Below are positions 9,433-19,254 of a stretch of 64,000 nt of DNA, in pieces. The first letter of the stretch is position 1. Each line of letters opens with the position of its first letter. The notes under the pieces were generated by a model that did no database searches, was not told the DNA's origin, and was given only the letters and a program-made list of their open reading frames with translations. This DNA comes from Flavobacterium sp. HTF (GTDB taxonomy: Bacteria; Bacteroidota; Bacteroidia; Flavobacteriales; Flavobacteriaceae). Location of the stretch: positions 1 through 64,000 of the forward strand of contig NZ_QETH01000016.1 of NCBI RefSeq assembly GCF_003105115.1, read 5' to 3'. A program made the translations under genes and the position numbers.

Positions 9433-9487
9433 GATTACCTATTAAACCAGAAAAACAAAGAATAATAAATTATAAATTAGAGTAAAG

Positions 9488-10972
9488 ATGAAAAAAGGAA
9501 TATTCATGATCGCCTTTTTATTTTCAGTGCAAATGTTCTCTCAGGCCATTTACGAAGATGAAAGATACGTACCAGAAACAGATCCGTTAGTGTTGAAGAA
9601 CTTAGATGAATGGCAAGGCAAAAAGTTTGGTCTGCTTATGCACTGGGGAACTTACAGCCAATGGGGAATTGTAGAATCTTGGTCTATCTGCCCTGAAGAT
9701 TACGGATGGTGTGAACGTAAAAAAGGAAGCAATCCATCTAATTATAATGATTATATTAAAGATTATGAAGGACTAAGAAAAACTTTTAATCCCGTAAAAT
9801 TTGATCCTGCAAAATGGGCAAAAGCGGCTAAATATGCCGGAATGAAATACATGGTTTTTACTACCAAACACCATGACGGATTTAATATGTATGATACTAA
9901 ATACTCTGATTATAAGATAACCAGTAAGGATGTTCCTTTTCATACAAACCCGAAAGCAGATGTTTTAAAAGAAATATTCAACTCTTTTAGAGGTGAAGGC
10001 ATTTCTACTGGAGCATATTTTTCTAAACCCGACTGGCACAACGAAAATTACTGGGATCCTTACTTTCCTCCATTTGACAGAAACGTAAACTATGATCCGG
10101 CACTTTATCCGGAGAAATGGCAAAAATATGTTGATTTTACACACAACCAGATTTTAGAAATCCTTAGTAACTACGGTAAAGTTGATATTTTATGGTTAGA
10201 CGGAGGATGGGTTCGTAAAAGAGACCAGCAAAACATCAAAGAAAACTACGATGAAAAGTTCGTTGAAAATGAAGCTAAAAATGGTTTCATCAAACACAGA
10301 GTTGTAGATCAGGATCCAAAAATGGACGAATTGGTCGCAAAAGCACGTCAAAAACAACCAGGGTTAATCGTAGTAGACAGAGCGGTTCACGGAATTAACC
10401 AAAACTATTTAACTCCGGAAGGTCGTGTTCCTGCTAAAACATTGCCTTATCCATGGGAATCCTGTATTCCGGCCGGTGGAGGATGGTCTTATTCTCCGGG
10501 TGCTACTTACATGACCGGAAGACAAGGAATTCATATGTTAATTGACATTGTTGCTAAAGGTGGAAATTTATTATTGAATGTGGCTCCAAGCCCGGAAGGA
10601 GAATGGGATAAAGGGGCTTATGACTTATTGGAAGCTTACGGAGACTGGATGAAAGTAAACAGCACAGCAATTTACAATACAAAACCAATTGAACCTTTCA
10701 AGGAAGACAACATTTGTTTTACGCAAAATAAAGCCGGAAATGTTTTTGCTTTCTATTTGGCAAAAGACGGAGAAGATAAAATTCCTGCAGAAGTTACAGT
10801 GAAATCAATCAATCCTAAAAAAGGAACAAAAATCACCATGTTAGGTTCCAAAACTTCATTAAAATGGACAAAAGAAGCACAAGGATTTAAAGTTGTAATT
10901 CCGGAAAGTTTACGAAATAACCTGCCTTCAAAAGAAGCATGGACTTTAAAAATTGAAGCTATTAACCGATAG
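9488..10972 (+). CDS. GH29 alpha-L-fucosidase
   Basis: The 494-residue protein has a signal peptide (cleavage after SVQMFSQ) and a GH29 barrel starting with KKFGLLMHWGTYSQWG. The catalytic nucleophile is Asp238 in VDILWLDGGW, and YMVFTTKHHDGFNMYD is the family His-His signature. A small C-terminal beta domain follows from about residue 400. It releases alpha-L-fucose. In this locus that could be core alpha-1,6 fucose, whose removal is needed before glycosylasparaginase can act, or antenna fucose. It ends 5 bp before the GH92 gene, so the two are almost certainly co-transcribed. Confidence 0.93.
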   Translation: MKKGIFMIAFLFSVQMFSQAIYEDERYVPETDPLVLKNLDEWQGKKFGLLMHWGTYSQWGIVESWSICPEDYGWCERKKGSNPSNYNDYIKDYEGLRKTFNPVKFDPAKWAKAAKYAGMKYMVFTTKHHDGFNMYDTKYSDYKITSKDVPFHTNPKADVLKEIFNSFRGEGISTGAYFSKPDWHNENYWDPYFPPFDRNVNYDPALYPEKWQKYVDFTHNQILEILSNYGKVDILWLDGGWVRKRDQQNIKENYDEKFVENEAKNGFIKHRVVDQDPKMDELVAKARQKQPGLIVVDRAVHGINQNYLTPEGRVPAKTLPYPWESCIPAGGGWSYSPGATYMTGRQGIHMLIDIVAKGGNLLLNVAPSPEGEWDKGAYDLLEAYGDWMKVNSTAIYNTKPIEPFKEDNICFTQNKAGNVFAFYLAKDGEDKIPAEVTVKSINPKKGTKITMLGSKTSLKWTKEAQGFKVVIPESLRNNLPSKEAWTLKIEAINR

Positions 10973-10977
10973 GAATT

Positions 10978-13224
10978 ATGATGGTTTTAAGTAAAAGGAT
11001 AACAATTCAGACAGCATGTATTTTTTTCATGCTGTTTTCTTGTATCAGTGTTTTTGCACAACAACCGGCAGATTTTGTAAATCCGTTTATTGGAACTTCA
11101 AATTACGGAGCTGCTTTTCCGGGGCCGATAGCGCCACGCGGAATGGCAAGTATCAGTCCGTTTAACGTAGCCGGACCACAAAACCGTCCGTTAGAAAAAG
11201 ACAGTCAGTGGCTGTCAAATCCTTATGTAAATGAAAATACGTTCCTGACCGGATTTAGTCAGGTAAATTTAAGTGGAGTAGGTTGCCCCGAATTAGGAGT
11301 CTTATTGCTAATGCCGACAACAGGAGCTGTACAAATCAATCATCTAAGCTACGGCTCCACCTACTCAAACGAAGTTGCAAAAGCAGCTTACTATAGTGTA
11401 GACATTGATAAATACAAAATCAAAGCAGAGTTTACCGCTTCAAAAAGAGTTGGAGTAAGCAAATTTACTTTCCCGAAAGGGGAATCTAATGTTTTGTTAA
11501 ATCTTGGTTTAGGTTTGACAAACGAAGAAGGTGCAATGGTAAAAGTGGTATCTCCGACAGAAATTGAAGGAATGCGTTCTGTAGGTTCGTTTTGTTATAA
11601 CAGTCCCGAAGATGCTTACCCGGTTTATTTTGTAGCCAAATTTTCTAAACCCGCAGCAAAATTTGGCGTTTGGAAAAAACCATCAAAATATGAAGGGGCA
11701 GAAGCACAATGGATGACCTATAACGGAAAAGCCCGAATGATGGAAAATACCATCAAAACCGTTGTAGGCGACAGCATCGGAACTTATTTCTCCTATAAAT
11801 TTGATAAAGAAGAAACCGTTGAAGTGAAAATCGGAGTTTCGTACGTGAGCATTGCAAACGCACGCGAAAACTTAGAAAAAGAAACCGGAAACAAATCGTT
11901 TGATGCCGTTTATAAAGAAACATATAACGAATGGAACGAAGAACTTTCTAAAATTCTGGTTGAAGGCGGTTCAAAAGACGACAAGACTATTTTTTATACG
12001 GCATTGTATCACACTTTGATTCACCCTAATACTTTAAATGATTATAATGGAGAATATCCGGAAATCAAAAGAAGTAAAATAGGTAAAACCGAAGGAACCC
12101 GTTATACCGTATTTTCTTTATGGGATACCTATAGAAATCTGCATCAGCTAATGTCTTTGGCTTACCCGCAACAGCAATCTGATATGGTAAAAAGCATGCT
12201 GGAAATGTATGATGAAAATGGCTGGTTACCAAAATGGGAACTGAATTCGACAGAAACTTTTACCATGGTGGGAGATCCGGCAAGTATTGTCATTGCAGAT
12301 ACGTATTTAAAAGGAATTCGTGATTTTGATGTTCAGAAAGCATACAAAGCCATGCTGAAAGGAGCAGACCAGGTTGAGAATAATCCGCTGCGCCCGGGAC
12401 TTAAGGAATATATTGAAAAAGGATACCTGAGCACCAACAACCGTGGCCCGGTTTCTACGACTCAGGAATACAATGCTTCAGATTATTCGATTTCTCTTTT
12501 AGCCAAAGCGTTAGGAAAAAAAGAAGATGCAGAACGTTTTAAAAACCGTTCGCTGTCATACAAAAAGTTATACGATAAAGATTTAAGGTTACTTCGCCCA
12601 AGAACAGCCGACGGAAAATGGTATGAACCATTTGATCCGGTTTCGGGAGCAAACTTTGAAGAAAATGTTGGTTTTATTGAAGGTAATGCCTGGCAATATG
12701 CTTTTATGGTTCCTCACGACATTAACGGACTTAAAAAGTTAATGGGCGGTGATAAAGCTTTTTCGGCACAATTGCAGAAAGTATTTGATATCAAACAATT
12801 TGATATGGCAAACGAACCTGATATCGCTTATCCTTATTTGTTCAATTATATAAAAGGAGAAGAATGGAAAAGTCAGGAACTGGTAAAAAAACTGGTTAAG
12901 GAATATTTTCAAAATAAACCAAAAGGCTTACCCGGAAATGACGATACCGGAACAATGTCTGCCTGGTTAGTATATTCTATGATGGGAATTTACCCGATTT
13001 CTCCGGGAGATCCGGTTTATACCATTACGACACCAATGTTTGATAAGGTAACGATCAAATTAGACCCAAAATATTATAAAAAAGAAAGTATTGTTATTGA
13101 AAAAGAAATCAATACGGATGGAAAAATAAATGCAATACAATTAGACGGAAAAGCGCTGAACAGTTATTTCATTTCACACGAAGATCTGGTGAACGGGAAA
13201 ACACTGAAAGTGATTCAAAAATAA
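10978..13224 (+). CDS. GH92 alpha-mannosidase (PUL1)
   Basis: This 748-residue exo-alpha-mannosidase has a signal peptide ending at SVFAQ. The GH92 beta-sandwich starts at FVNPFIGTSNYGAAFPGP, and the helical domain carries FSLWDTYR, GFIEGNAWQYAFMVPHD with the presumed acid Glu, and the calcium/base motif Gly653-Asn654-Asp655-Asp656 followed by TGTMSAW. The substrate-side motif reads ANEP, unlike the GNQP of the two GH92 enzymes in PUL2, so its linkage preference probably differs. It would trim alpha-mannose from high-mannose or paucimannose N-glycans. An alternative start at residue 2 changes nothing of note. It is followed within 13 bp by GH3. Confidence 0.93.
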   Translation: MMVLSKRITIQTACIFFMLFSCISVFAQQPADFVNPFIGTSNYGAAFPGPIAPRGMASISPFNVAGPQNRPLEKDSQWLSNPYVNENTFLTGFSQVNLSGVGCPELGVLLLMPTTGAVQINHLSYGSTYSNEVAKAAYYSVDIDKYKIKAEFTASKRVGVSKFTFPKGESNVLLNLGLGLTNEEGAMVKVVSPTEIEGMRSVGSFCYNSPEDAYPVYFVAKFSKPAAKFGVWKKPSKYEGAEAQWMTYNGKARMMENTIKTVVGDSIGTYFSYKFDKEETVEVKIGVSYVSIANARENLEKETGNKSFDAVYKETYNEWNEELSKILVEGGSKDDKTIFYTALYHTLIHPNTLNDYNGEYPEIKRSKIGKTEGTRYTVFSLWDTYRNLHQLMSLAYPQQQSDMVKSMLEMYDENGWLPKWELNSTETFTMVGDPASIVIADTYLKGIRDFDVQKAYKAMLKGADQVENNPLRPGLKEYIEKGYLSTNNRGPVSTTQEYNASDYSISLLAKALGKKEDAERFKNRSLSYKKLYDKDLRLLRPRTADGKWYEPFDPVSGANFEENVGFIEGNAWQYAFMVPHDINGLKKLMGGDKAFSAQLQKVFDIKQFDMANEPDIAYPYLFNYIKGEEWKSQELVKKLVKEYFQNKPKGLPGNDDTGTMSAWLVYSMMGIYPISPGDPVYTITTPMFDKVTIKLDPKYYKKESIVIEKEINTDGKINAIQLDGKALNSYFISHEDLVNGKTLKVIQK

Positions 13225-13237
13225 AACACACACGACT

Positions 13238-15898
13238 ATGTTACAATTAAGAATGAAAAAAACAGCCATTATTTTTGTAATGGCTGTAGGTTTTTTTAAC
13301 CAGGCCGAAGCACAGAAAAAATATCCGTACCAGGATGTAAAAACACCGGTTGAAGACAGAGTAAAAGACTTATTAAGCCGAATGAGCCTGGAGGAAAAAG
13401 TACGCCAGATGGATATGTACAAAGGGGAATACTTTAAAGAAAAAGAAGATTTCTCTAAGACAAAATCAGCGTTGAAAATCGGAAATTTAGGAATTGGAGC
13501 TATTCATGATATTTATCCGCGTTCGGCAAAAATGATCAATGATCTTCAGACGAATGTTATAAAAGGAAACAAATGGGGAATTCCTGCACTTATTATGTGT
13601 GAGATGCTTCACGGTTATCTGGATGACGGAAGTACCGCTTTCCCCATGAACATTGGTCTTGGAGCAACCTGGGATACAGAAGTTATTGGCAAGGTCGGAA
13701 AAGTAATCGCCAAAGAAGCCAGAGCACACGGAGTTCATTTTGGTTTGGGACCAAATTTAGATTTGGGACGTGAACCACGCTGGGGACGTGTTGCAGAAAC
13801 TTTTGGAGAAGATGCTTATCTAAACAGCGAAATTGGTCTGGCGTTTATCAAAGGAATGCAGGGAGACGATTTAACATCTGACCGATCTATAATTGCAGAA
13901 CCAAAACACTTTGCAGTTCATGGTATTCCACAGGCGGGAGGAAATTCTTCTCCGATTTTGGTAGGAGAACGTTCGGCTCGTGAAGATCATTTACCTTCAT
14001 TTCAAAAAGCCTTCATAAAAGGCGGTGCTTTGGGAACAATGTGTGCGTATTCGGAGTTAGACGGAATTCCGTGTGCGGCCAATCACTGGTTGTTGACAGA
14101 TGTTTTGAGAAAAGAATGGGGATTCAAAGGAATTGTGGTTTCAGATTTGGGAGCTATCAAATACCTTCAGACAACGCATAATGTTACGGATTCTCCAAAA
14201 GAAAGTATCAGGGAAGCCATTACGGCAGGGGTTGATATGCAGTTTTATGATTTTACAAATGAGTTCTGGCAAAAAACAGTTATCGAACTTGTGAATGAAA
14301 ATAAATTATCAATGGCAGATATTGACCGTGCTGCGGGAGGTGTTTTGCGCCTGAAATTTTTATTGGGATTATTTGAAAATCCTTATACGGCAAGCAACTT
14401 AATCAAAGATCGTTTTCATACCAAAGAAAATCAGGATATCGCTCTGGAAGCCGGACTTAAATCGATGGTTTTGTTAAAGAATGAAAAAAATACATTGCCT
14501 TTAAGCAAAGACATCAAAACTGTTGCCGTGATCGGACCAAATGCAAATGCATCAAGATTAGGAGGATACTCAGTTCACAATAAAGTAGGAACAACTGTTC
14601 TGGAAGGTGTAAAACAAGTTGTCGGAAAAAACACAAATGTACTTTATGAAGAAGGAGTTCCGTTGATTGTAATGGGACAGGTGATTCCGTCAAAATATTT
14701 ATTTACTCCGGATGAAGCGCAAAACGGTCTGAAAGCAGAATATTTCAATAACAGAAATGTAGAAGGAACTCCCGCATTAACCCGTATAGACAATCAATTG
14801 GAATTTGACTGGCCATGGTCTCCTGGTGTTGGGGTTAATGATGATGATTTTTCTATTCGCTGGACAGGTTTTATAAAGTCAGACAAAGCTTTTGACGGCT
14901 GGTTAGGTTTAAGTTCTGATGACGGAATCAGAATGTGGATTGACGATCAGTTGGTAATTGACAACTGGTCAAAGGGTGCAACAAGTATCGTAACTACTCC
15001 AAAAAATATCGAAGCCGGTAAAAAATACAAAGTACGCATCGAGATGTGGGAAGGAGGCTGGGGAGCCAGAGCTCACTTGCGTTGGAATTTAGAAAGAGTG
15101 AATTTACAACCTGCCGTAGAAGCTGCTAAAAAAGCAGATGTGGCGATTGTCGTTTTAGGAGAATCTAACGAATTGGTAGAAGAAAACAGAGACGTTGCGA
15201 CTTTAGATTTGCACGGAATGCAGCAGGAACTGATTGAAGCGATCCAAAAAACAGGAACTCCTGTAGTTTGTGTATTATTAAACGGGCGTCCGCTTTCTAT
15301 AAACTGGATCAACGACAATATTCCTGCAATTGTGGAAGGCTGGTTCCCTGGTGAAGCAGGAGGAAAAGCTGTAGCCGATGTTTTATTCGGAAATTATAAC
15401 CCGGGCGGAAAACTGCCAATTACATTTCCTAAATCAGTTGGGCAGCTACCTATATATTATAACCAAAAACCATCTGCGATACACAGATATGTGAGCGAAA
15501 GCGAAAATCCGCTTTATACTTTTGGCTACGGGTTAAGTTATACCACTTTTGAATATTCAAATTTTAAATTAAGCAATAAGTATATTAACCGTAACGGCGA
15601 AATCAAAGTTACCGTTGATGTAAAAAATACCGGAAATTTTGATGGGGACGAAGTAGTGCAATTATATATTAACGATGTATACAGCAGTGTAACGACTCCG
15701 GAGAAAACATTAAAAGGTTTCAAAAGGGTATTCCTTAAAAAAGGAGAAACAAAAGAAGTAGAATTTGTTTTGACCGCAGAGGAATTAAGCCTTTGGAACA
15801 GAGAAATGAAAAATGTGGTAGAAGCCGGTGATTTTCAGGTTATGGTTGGAGGCAATTCAACCAATTTACAAAAACAAAGTTTTAAGGTGATTAATTAG
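13238..15898 (+). CDS. GH3 beta-glycosidase with inserted PA14 domain
   Basis: The 886-residue secreted enzyme has the GH3 barrel (about 30-370) with EPKHFAVHG and the nucleophile Asp303 in IVVSDLGAI. The alpha/beta sandwich follows, interrupted at about 490-620 by a PA14 domain (LKAEYFNNRNVEG, WLGLSSDDGIRMWID), then VVLGESNELVEENRD, and a C-terminal fibronectin III-like domain. Typical activities are beta-glucosidase, beta-xylosidase or beta-galactosidase; classic N-glycan enzymes of GH3 are less common, so its target here is open. A second ATG at 13253 gives a more usual MKKTAIIF signal start; neither start has a strong ribosome site. PA14 probably shapes substrate access. Confidence 0.9.
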   Translation: MLQLRMKKTAIIFVMAVGFFNQAEAQKKYPYQDVKTPVEDRVKDLLSRMSLEEKVRQMDMYKGEYFKEKEDFSKTKSALKIGNLGIGAIHDIYPRSAKMINDLQTNVIKGNKWGIPALIMCEMLHGYLDDGSTAFPMNIGLGATWDTEVIGKVGKVIAKEARAHGVHFGLGPNLDLGREPRWGRVAETFGEDAYLNSEIGLAFIKGMQGDDLTSDRSIIAEPKHFAVHGIPQAGGNSSPILVGERSAREDHLPSFQKAFIKGGALGTMCAYSELDGIPCAANHWLLTDVLRKEWGFKGIVVSDLGAIKYLQTTHNVTDSPKESIREAITAGVDMQFYDFTNEFWQKTVIELVNENKLSMADIDRAAGGVLRLKFLLGLFENPYTASNLIKDRFHTKENQDIALEAGLKSMVLLKNEKNTLPLSKDIKTVAVIGPNANASRLGGYSVHNKVGTTVLEGVKQVVGKNTNVLYEEGVPLIVMGQVIPSKYLFTPDEAQNGLKAEYFNNRNVEGTPALTRIDNQLEFDWPWSPGVGVNDDDFSIRWTGFIKSDKAFDGWLGLSSDDGIRMWIDDQLVIDNWSKGATSIVTTPKNIEAGKKYKVRIEMWEGGWGARAHLRWNLERVNLQPAVEAAKKADVAIVVLGESNELVEENRDVATLDLHGMQQELIEAIQKTGTPVVCVLLNGRPLSINWINDNIPAIVEGWFPGEAGGKAVADVLFGNYNPGGKLPITFPKSVGQLPIYYNQKPSAIHRYVSESENPLYTFGYGLSYTTFEYSNFKLSNKYINRNGEIKVTVDVKNTGNFDGDEVVQLYINDVYSSVTTPEKTLKGFKRVFLKKGETKEVEFVLTAEELSLWNREMKNVVEAGDFQVMVGGNSTNLQKQSFKVIN

Positions 15899-15978
15899 TT
15901 GTTCGTCTAAAAACGGAATATTTAAGTTTTTAAGTGTTTTTTACAGAATACAATTAAAAAAACTGTAAATCACTTAGG

Positions 15979-16132
15979 TTAATAACATGTTGAAGTTAAA
16001 AAAAGTAAGGATTTTAACTCGAAAAAAATGACGTTTTTTATAAATGTACAACGTACACCTTTTGAAAATTGTCATTTGTCGAAATAATGATTTAGTTAAC
16101 AACTCCTCTCAGTAAATTTAACATGTTATTAA
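15979..16132 (+). promoter_or_regulatory. Paired inverted AACATGTT sites before susC of PUL1
   Basis: The 13-bp sequence TTAATAACATGTT at 15979-15991 recurs as its exact reverse complement at 16120-16132, just upstream of the susC start at 16149. Each contains the self-complementary core AACATGTT. A further dyad TGTAC-AAC-GTACA lies at 16045-16057. No convincing TAnnTTTG box is present. The arrangement suggests a regulator bound at two sites around the susC promoter, possibly looping, but the protein is not encoded nearby. Confidence 0.45.
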
Positions 16133-16148
16133 CTCAAAAAACAACTAT

Positions 16149-19100
16149 ATGATTAAAGATGTACTAAAATTACTGTTTGTAGTTTGCCTGTTCGGATTTC
16201 AAAATCTACAAGCACAAACAACAGTGAAAGGAACGATCACAGATGCCACCAGCGGAATTCCGATCCCGGGAGCGAATGTTGTCGTAAAAGGGACAAAGAC
16301 TAGTGTATCAACAGATTTTGATGGTAAGTACAGTATTAATGTTCCGGGTCAGGCTTCAGTTTTGGTATTCTCTTATGTAGGATCCACAACAAAAGAATTT
16401 ACAGTAGGAACACAAACTACTCTTAATGTGTCTTTAGGTGCAGACACACACCAGTTAGGTGAGGTAGTAGTAACGGCTCTTGGTATCAAGAGAGAGAAAA
16501 AAGCCGTAACCTATTCTGCTCAGAATATTGCCGTAGATGAGCTTTCTGAAGCAAGATCCTTAAACGTTGCCAACTCACTTTCAGGTAAGGTTGCAGGTCT
16601 TAACTATTCTACCACTTCAAATGGTGTTGGTTCATCTTCAAGAATTACATTAAGAGGAAACAGATCCCTAAATGGTAACAACCAGCCATTATATGTAGTG
16701 GATGGTGTGCCAATTAGTAATGGAACTGGTGCAGGTAACTCTGATATTGATACAGGAGGAACTACACAACCGGATGGTATCTCAAACATTAACCCTGATG
16801 ATATTGCTTCGATGACAGTTCTTAAAGGACCATCTGCAGCAGCACTTTACGGAAACAGAGCAAGTAATGGTGTAATCATCATTACGACTAAATCCGGAAA
16901 AGCAGGAAAAACTTCAGTTACCTTGTCATCTAACTTTATGGCTTCTACAGCTTATGATTTGACAAATTTCCAAAATTCATACGGTCAGGGAGACGGAGGA
17001 GTTTATAATCCTATTTCTGTTTCAAGCTGGGGAGGAAAATTAGACGGACGTCAGGTTTCTGCATGGCAGTTAGCTACTAATCCTAATTATGCAGGTCCTG
17101 CAACTACAGATTACAGCCCTCAGCCAAATAACGTTATTGACTTTTACAAAACAGGATATAACTTAGCAAATACATTAGCGATTACTACAGGAAACGAAAA
17201 AGCGCAAGGATATTTCTCTTATACAAACACTCGTGCAGAAGGTATTGTTCAGGGAAATGCTATGGACAGACACAATCTTAACTTAAGATTGACAAGCAAG
17301 CTTTCTGATAAATTATCATTAGATGTAAAAACAAACTACATTATTCAGAAAATTGATAACCTGTTAAGAACAGGAGAAGAGTCAATTGGTACTTCAGCTT
17401 ATTTATTACCTCGTAGTATTAAATTTAATGAATACAGAGATTTTGAATATACTGATGCTTCAGGTCAATTGCAACAAAACTATTTTATAGACGAAGCTGG
17501 TTCTCCAGGAGGAAACCCATACTGGTCTGCTTTGCGTAATGATTCACGCGATGATAAAAGAAACAGATTTATCGGACTTGCGTCTCTTAAATATGATATT
17601 TCAAATACTTTAAGCTTACAGGTTAGAACTGGTTTAGACCAGATGAATAACGAAACTGTTCGAAACAGATACGCAACTAAGGCATTCAATAATAACTTAG
17701 GTCAGTACAGTGAGTTTTACGAAACAGTAAGAGAATTCAATACAGACGCATTACTTTCTTATAAAGAAACATTTGGCGATTTTACAGTTGGTCTTAATGC
17801 CGGTGCGAACATGTTGAAACAATCTAGTTCTTCTTTAACATCAGGAGGAGTTTTGAGTAAAAGAAATTATTTCTCTTTAATCAATGTGGCTACGATTACT
17901 TCTACATCTGCAATGTCAGAAAAACAAGTTAATTCAGTTTATGGATTTTCTCAAATTGGTTTCAGAAATTACTTATTCCTTGACTTAACAGCAAGAAATG
18001 ACTGGTCTTCTGCTTTACCATCACAAAACAGATCTTTCTTTTATCCATCTGTAGGACTTTCAGCAGTAATCTCTGATATCGTTACTTTACCGGAAGTGAT
18101 CAGTTTTGCAAAAGTTAGAGGTTCTTATGCTAAAGTAGGTAATGATACAGATCCTTATCAGACAAGTTCTCAATTATCATACATTGGTGGTAATGGTGGT
18201 ATGTTATATTCTCAGACTACAGCTGCAAATCCTAACCTTAAACCGGAGATGTCCAGTTCTACAGAGTTTGGTGCAGATGTTAGATTCTTGAAAAACCGTT
18301 TAGGATTAGATTTTACTTATTTCCAAACCAAAACATCAGATCAGATTTTCTACATCAACACTCCGGAATCTTCTTCTAAATCAAGAGCGGTATTAAACGG
18401 TGGAGATATCGAAAATAAAGGTATAGAGCTTACGCTTACTGCAACTCCTATCCAGACAGAAAATTTCTCATGGGATATTTTAGCTAACTACGCTTCTTAT
18501 AAATCAAAAATTACTTCTATCTACGATAACAGAGAAGAATTGGTTATTGGTGAAGGAAGGTTAGTAAGAAGTAAAGTTATCAAAGGTGGAGAGTACGGTG
18601 ATTTATACATCAAAGGTTTTACAAGAACTCTTGACGGTCAAATAGTTGTAAACGCTGCAGGTATCCCATTGGCTACAGACGATTTTAGTGTTCGTGCAGG
18701 TAACTTTAACCCGGACTGGACAGCAGGTTTAAAAAATAATTTCAGATACAAAGATTTCTCTTTAAGTTTCCTTGTTGACTTTAGAATTGGTGGAGAGGTT
18801 ATTTCTTATTCACAAGCAAGAGAAGCAGGTTTAGGAGTTAGTGATGTTACATTAGCAGGAAGAGAAGGTGGAATCATTGTTCCTGGTGTTGTAGATGGAA
18901 CATTTGAACCAAACACTACAAGCATTACAGCAGAGCAATACTGGACAGCCATTGGACAAAGAACTCCGGTAGCAGAGCCTTTTATTTATGACGCTACAAA
19001 CATCAGATTAAGAGAACTTGTTTTTGGTTATTCATTACCAAAACGTATGTTGCAAAGTACAGGATTTGCCAGTATTGACTTTTCAGTAGTGGGTAGAAAC

Positions 19101-19235
19101 TTGTTTTTCTTCTTAAACGAAGCAAAATACTTTGATCCGGAAGCAGGTGCAGGTACAGGAAACTTACAAGGTATCGAGTCTTTCAATATTCCTTCTACAA
19201 GAGAATATGGTGTGAATGTGAAGTTTGGATTTTAA
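16149..19235 (+). CDS. SusC-like TonB-dependent outer-membrane transporter (PUL1)
   Basis: This 1028-residue outer-membrane protein imports oligosaccharides together with the SusD lipoprotein that follows. A signal peptide ending at NLQAQ leads into a CarboxypepD_reg-like domain (VKGTITDATSGIPIPGANV), then the plug with PLYVVDGVPI and the SusC signature SVLKGPSAAALYGNRASNG-type segment around residues 220-245, and a long barrel ending in an aromatic residue (VKFGF). No STN domain is present, so it does not signal to an anti-sigma factor. It starts after a 250-bp gap that holds paired inverted sites, so it likely has its own promoter. The SusD gene starts 19 bp later. Confidence 0.95.
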   Translation: MIKDVLKLLFVVCLFGFQNLQAQTTVKGTITDATSGIPIPGANVVVKGTKTSVSTDFDGKYSINVPGQASVLVFSYVGSTTKEFTVGTQTTLNVSLGADTHQLGEVVVTALGIKREKKAVTYSAQNIAVDELSEARSLNVANSLSGKVAGLNYSTTSNGVGSSSRITLRGNRSLNGNNQPLYVVDGVPISNGTGAGNSDIDTGGTTQPDGISNINPDDIASMTVLKGPSAAALYGNRASNGVIIITTKSGKAGKTSVTLSSNFMASTAYDLTNFQNSYGQGDGGVYNPISVSSWGGKLDGRQVSAWQLATNPNYAGPATTDYSPQPNNVIDFYKTGYNLANTLAITTGNEKAQGYFSYTNTRAEGIVQGNAMDRHNLNLRLTSKLSDKLSLDVKTNYIIQKIDNLLRTGEESIGTSAYLLPRSIKFNEYRDFEYTDASGQLQQNYFIDEAGSPGGNPYWSALRNDSRDDKRNRFIGLASLKYDISNTLSLQVRTGLDQMNNETVRNRYATKAFNNNLGQYSEFYETVREFNTDALLSYKETFGDFTVGLNAGANMLKQSSSSLTSGGVLSKRNYFSLINVATITSTSAMSEKQVNSVYGFSQIGFRNYLFLDLTARNDWSSALPSQNRSFFYPSVGLSAVISDIVTLPEVISFAKVRGSYAKVGNDTDPYQTSSQLSYIGGNGGMLYSQTTAANPNLKPEMSSSTEFGADVRFLKNRLGLDFTYFQTKTSDQIFYINTPESSSKSRAVLNGGDIENKGIELTLTATPIQTENFSWDILANYASYKSKITSIYDNREELVIGEGRLVRSKVIKGGEYGDLYIKGFTRTLDGQIVVNAAGIPLATDDFSVRAGNFNPDWTAGLKNNFRYKDFSLSFLVDFRIGGEVISYSQAREAGLGVSDVTLAGREGGIIVPGVVDGTFEPNTTSITAEQYWTAIGQRTPVAEPFIYDATNIRLRELVFGYSLPKRMLQSTGFASIDFSVVGRNLFFFLNEAKYFDPEAGAGTGNLQGIESFNIPSTREYGVNVKFGF

Positions 19236-19254
19236 TTAAAAAAAAGAAGATATT

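Noticed and set aside
16041-16057. LacI operator before PUL1 susC
   Set aside because: TGTACAACGTACA and a nearby ACGTTTT half-site do not match the AAAACGTTTT palindromes of PUL2, so joint LacI control is not supported.
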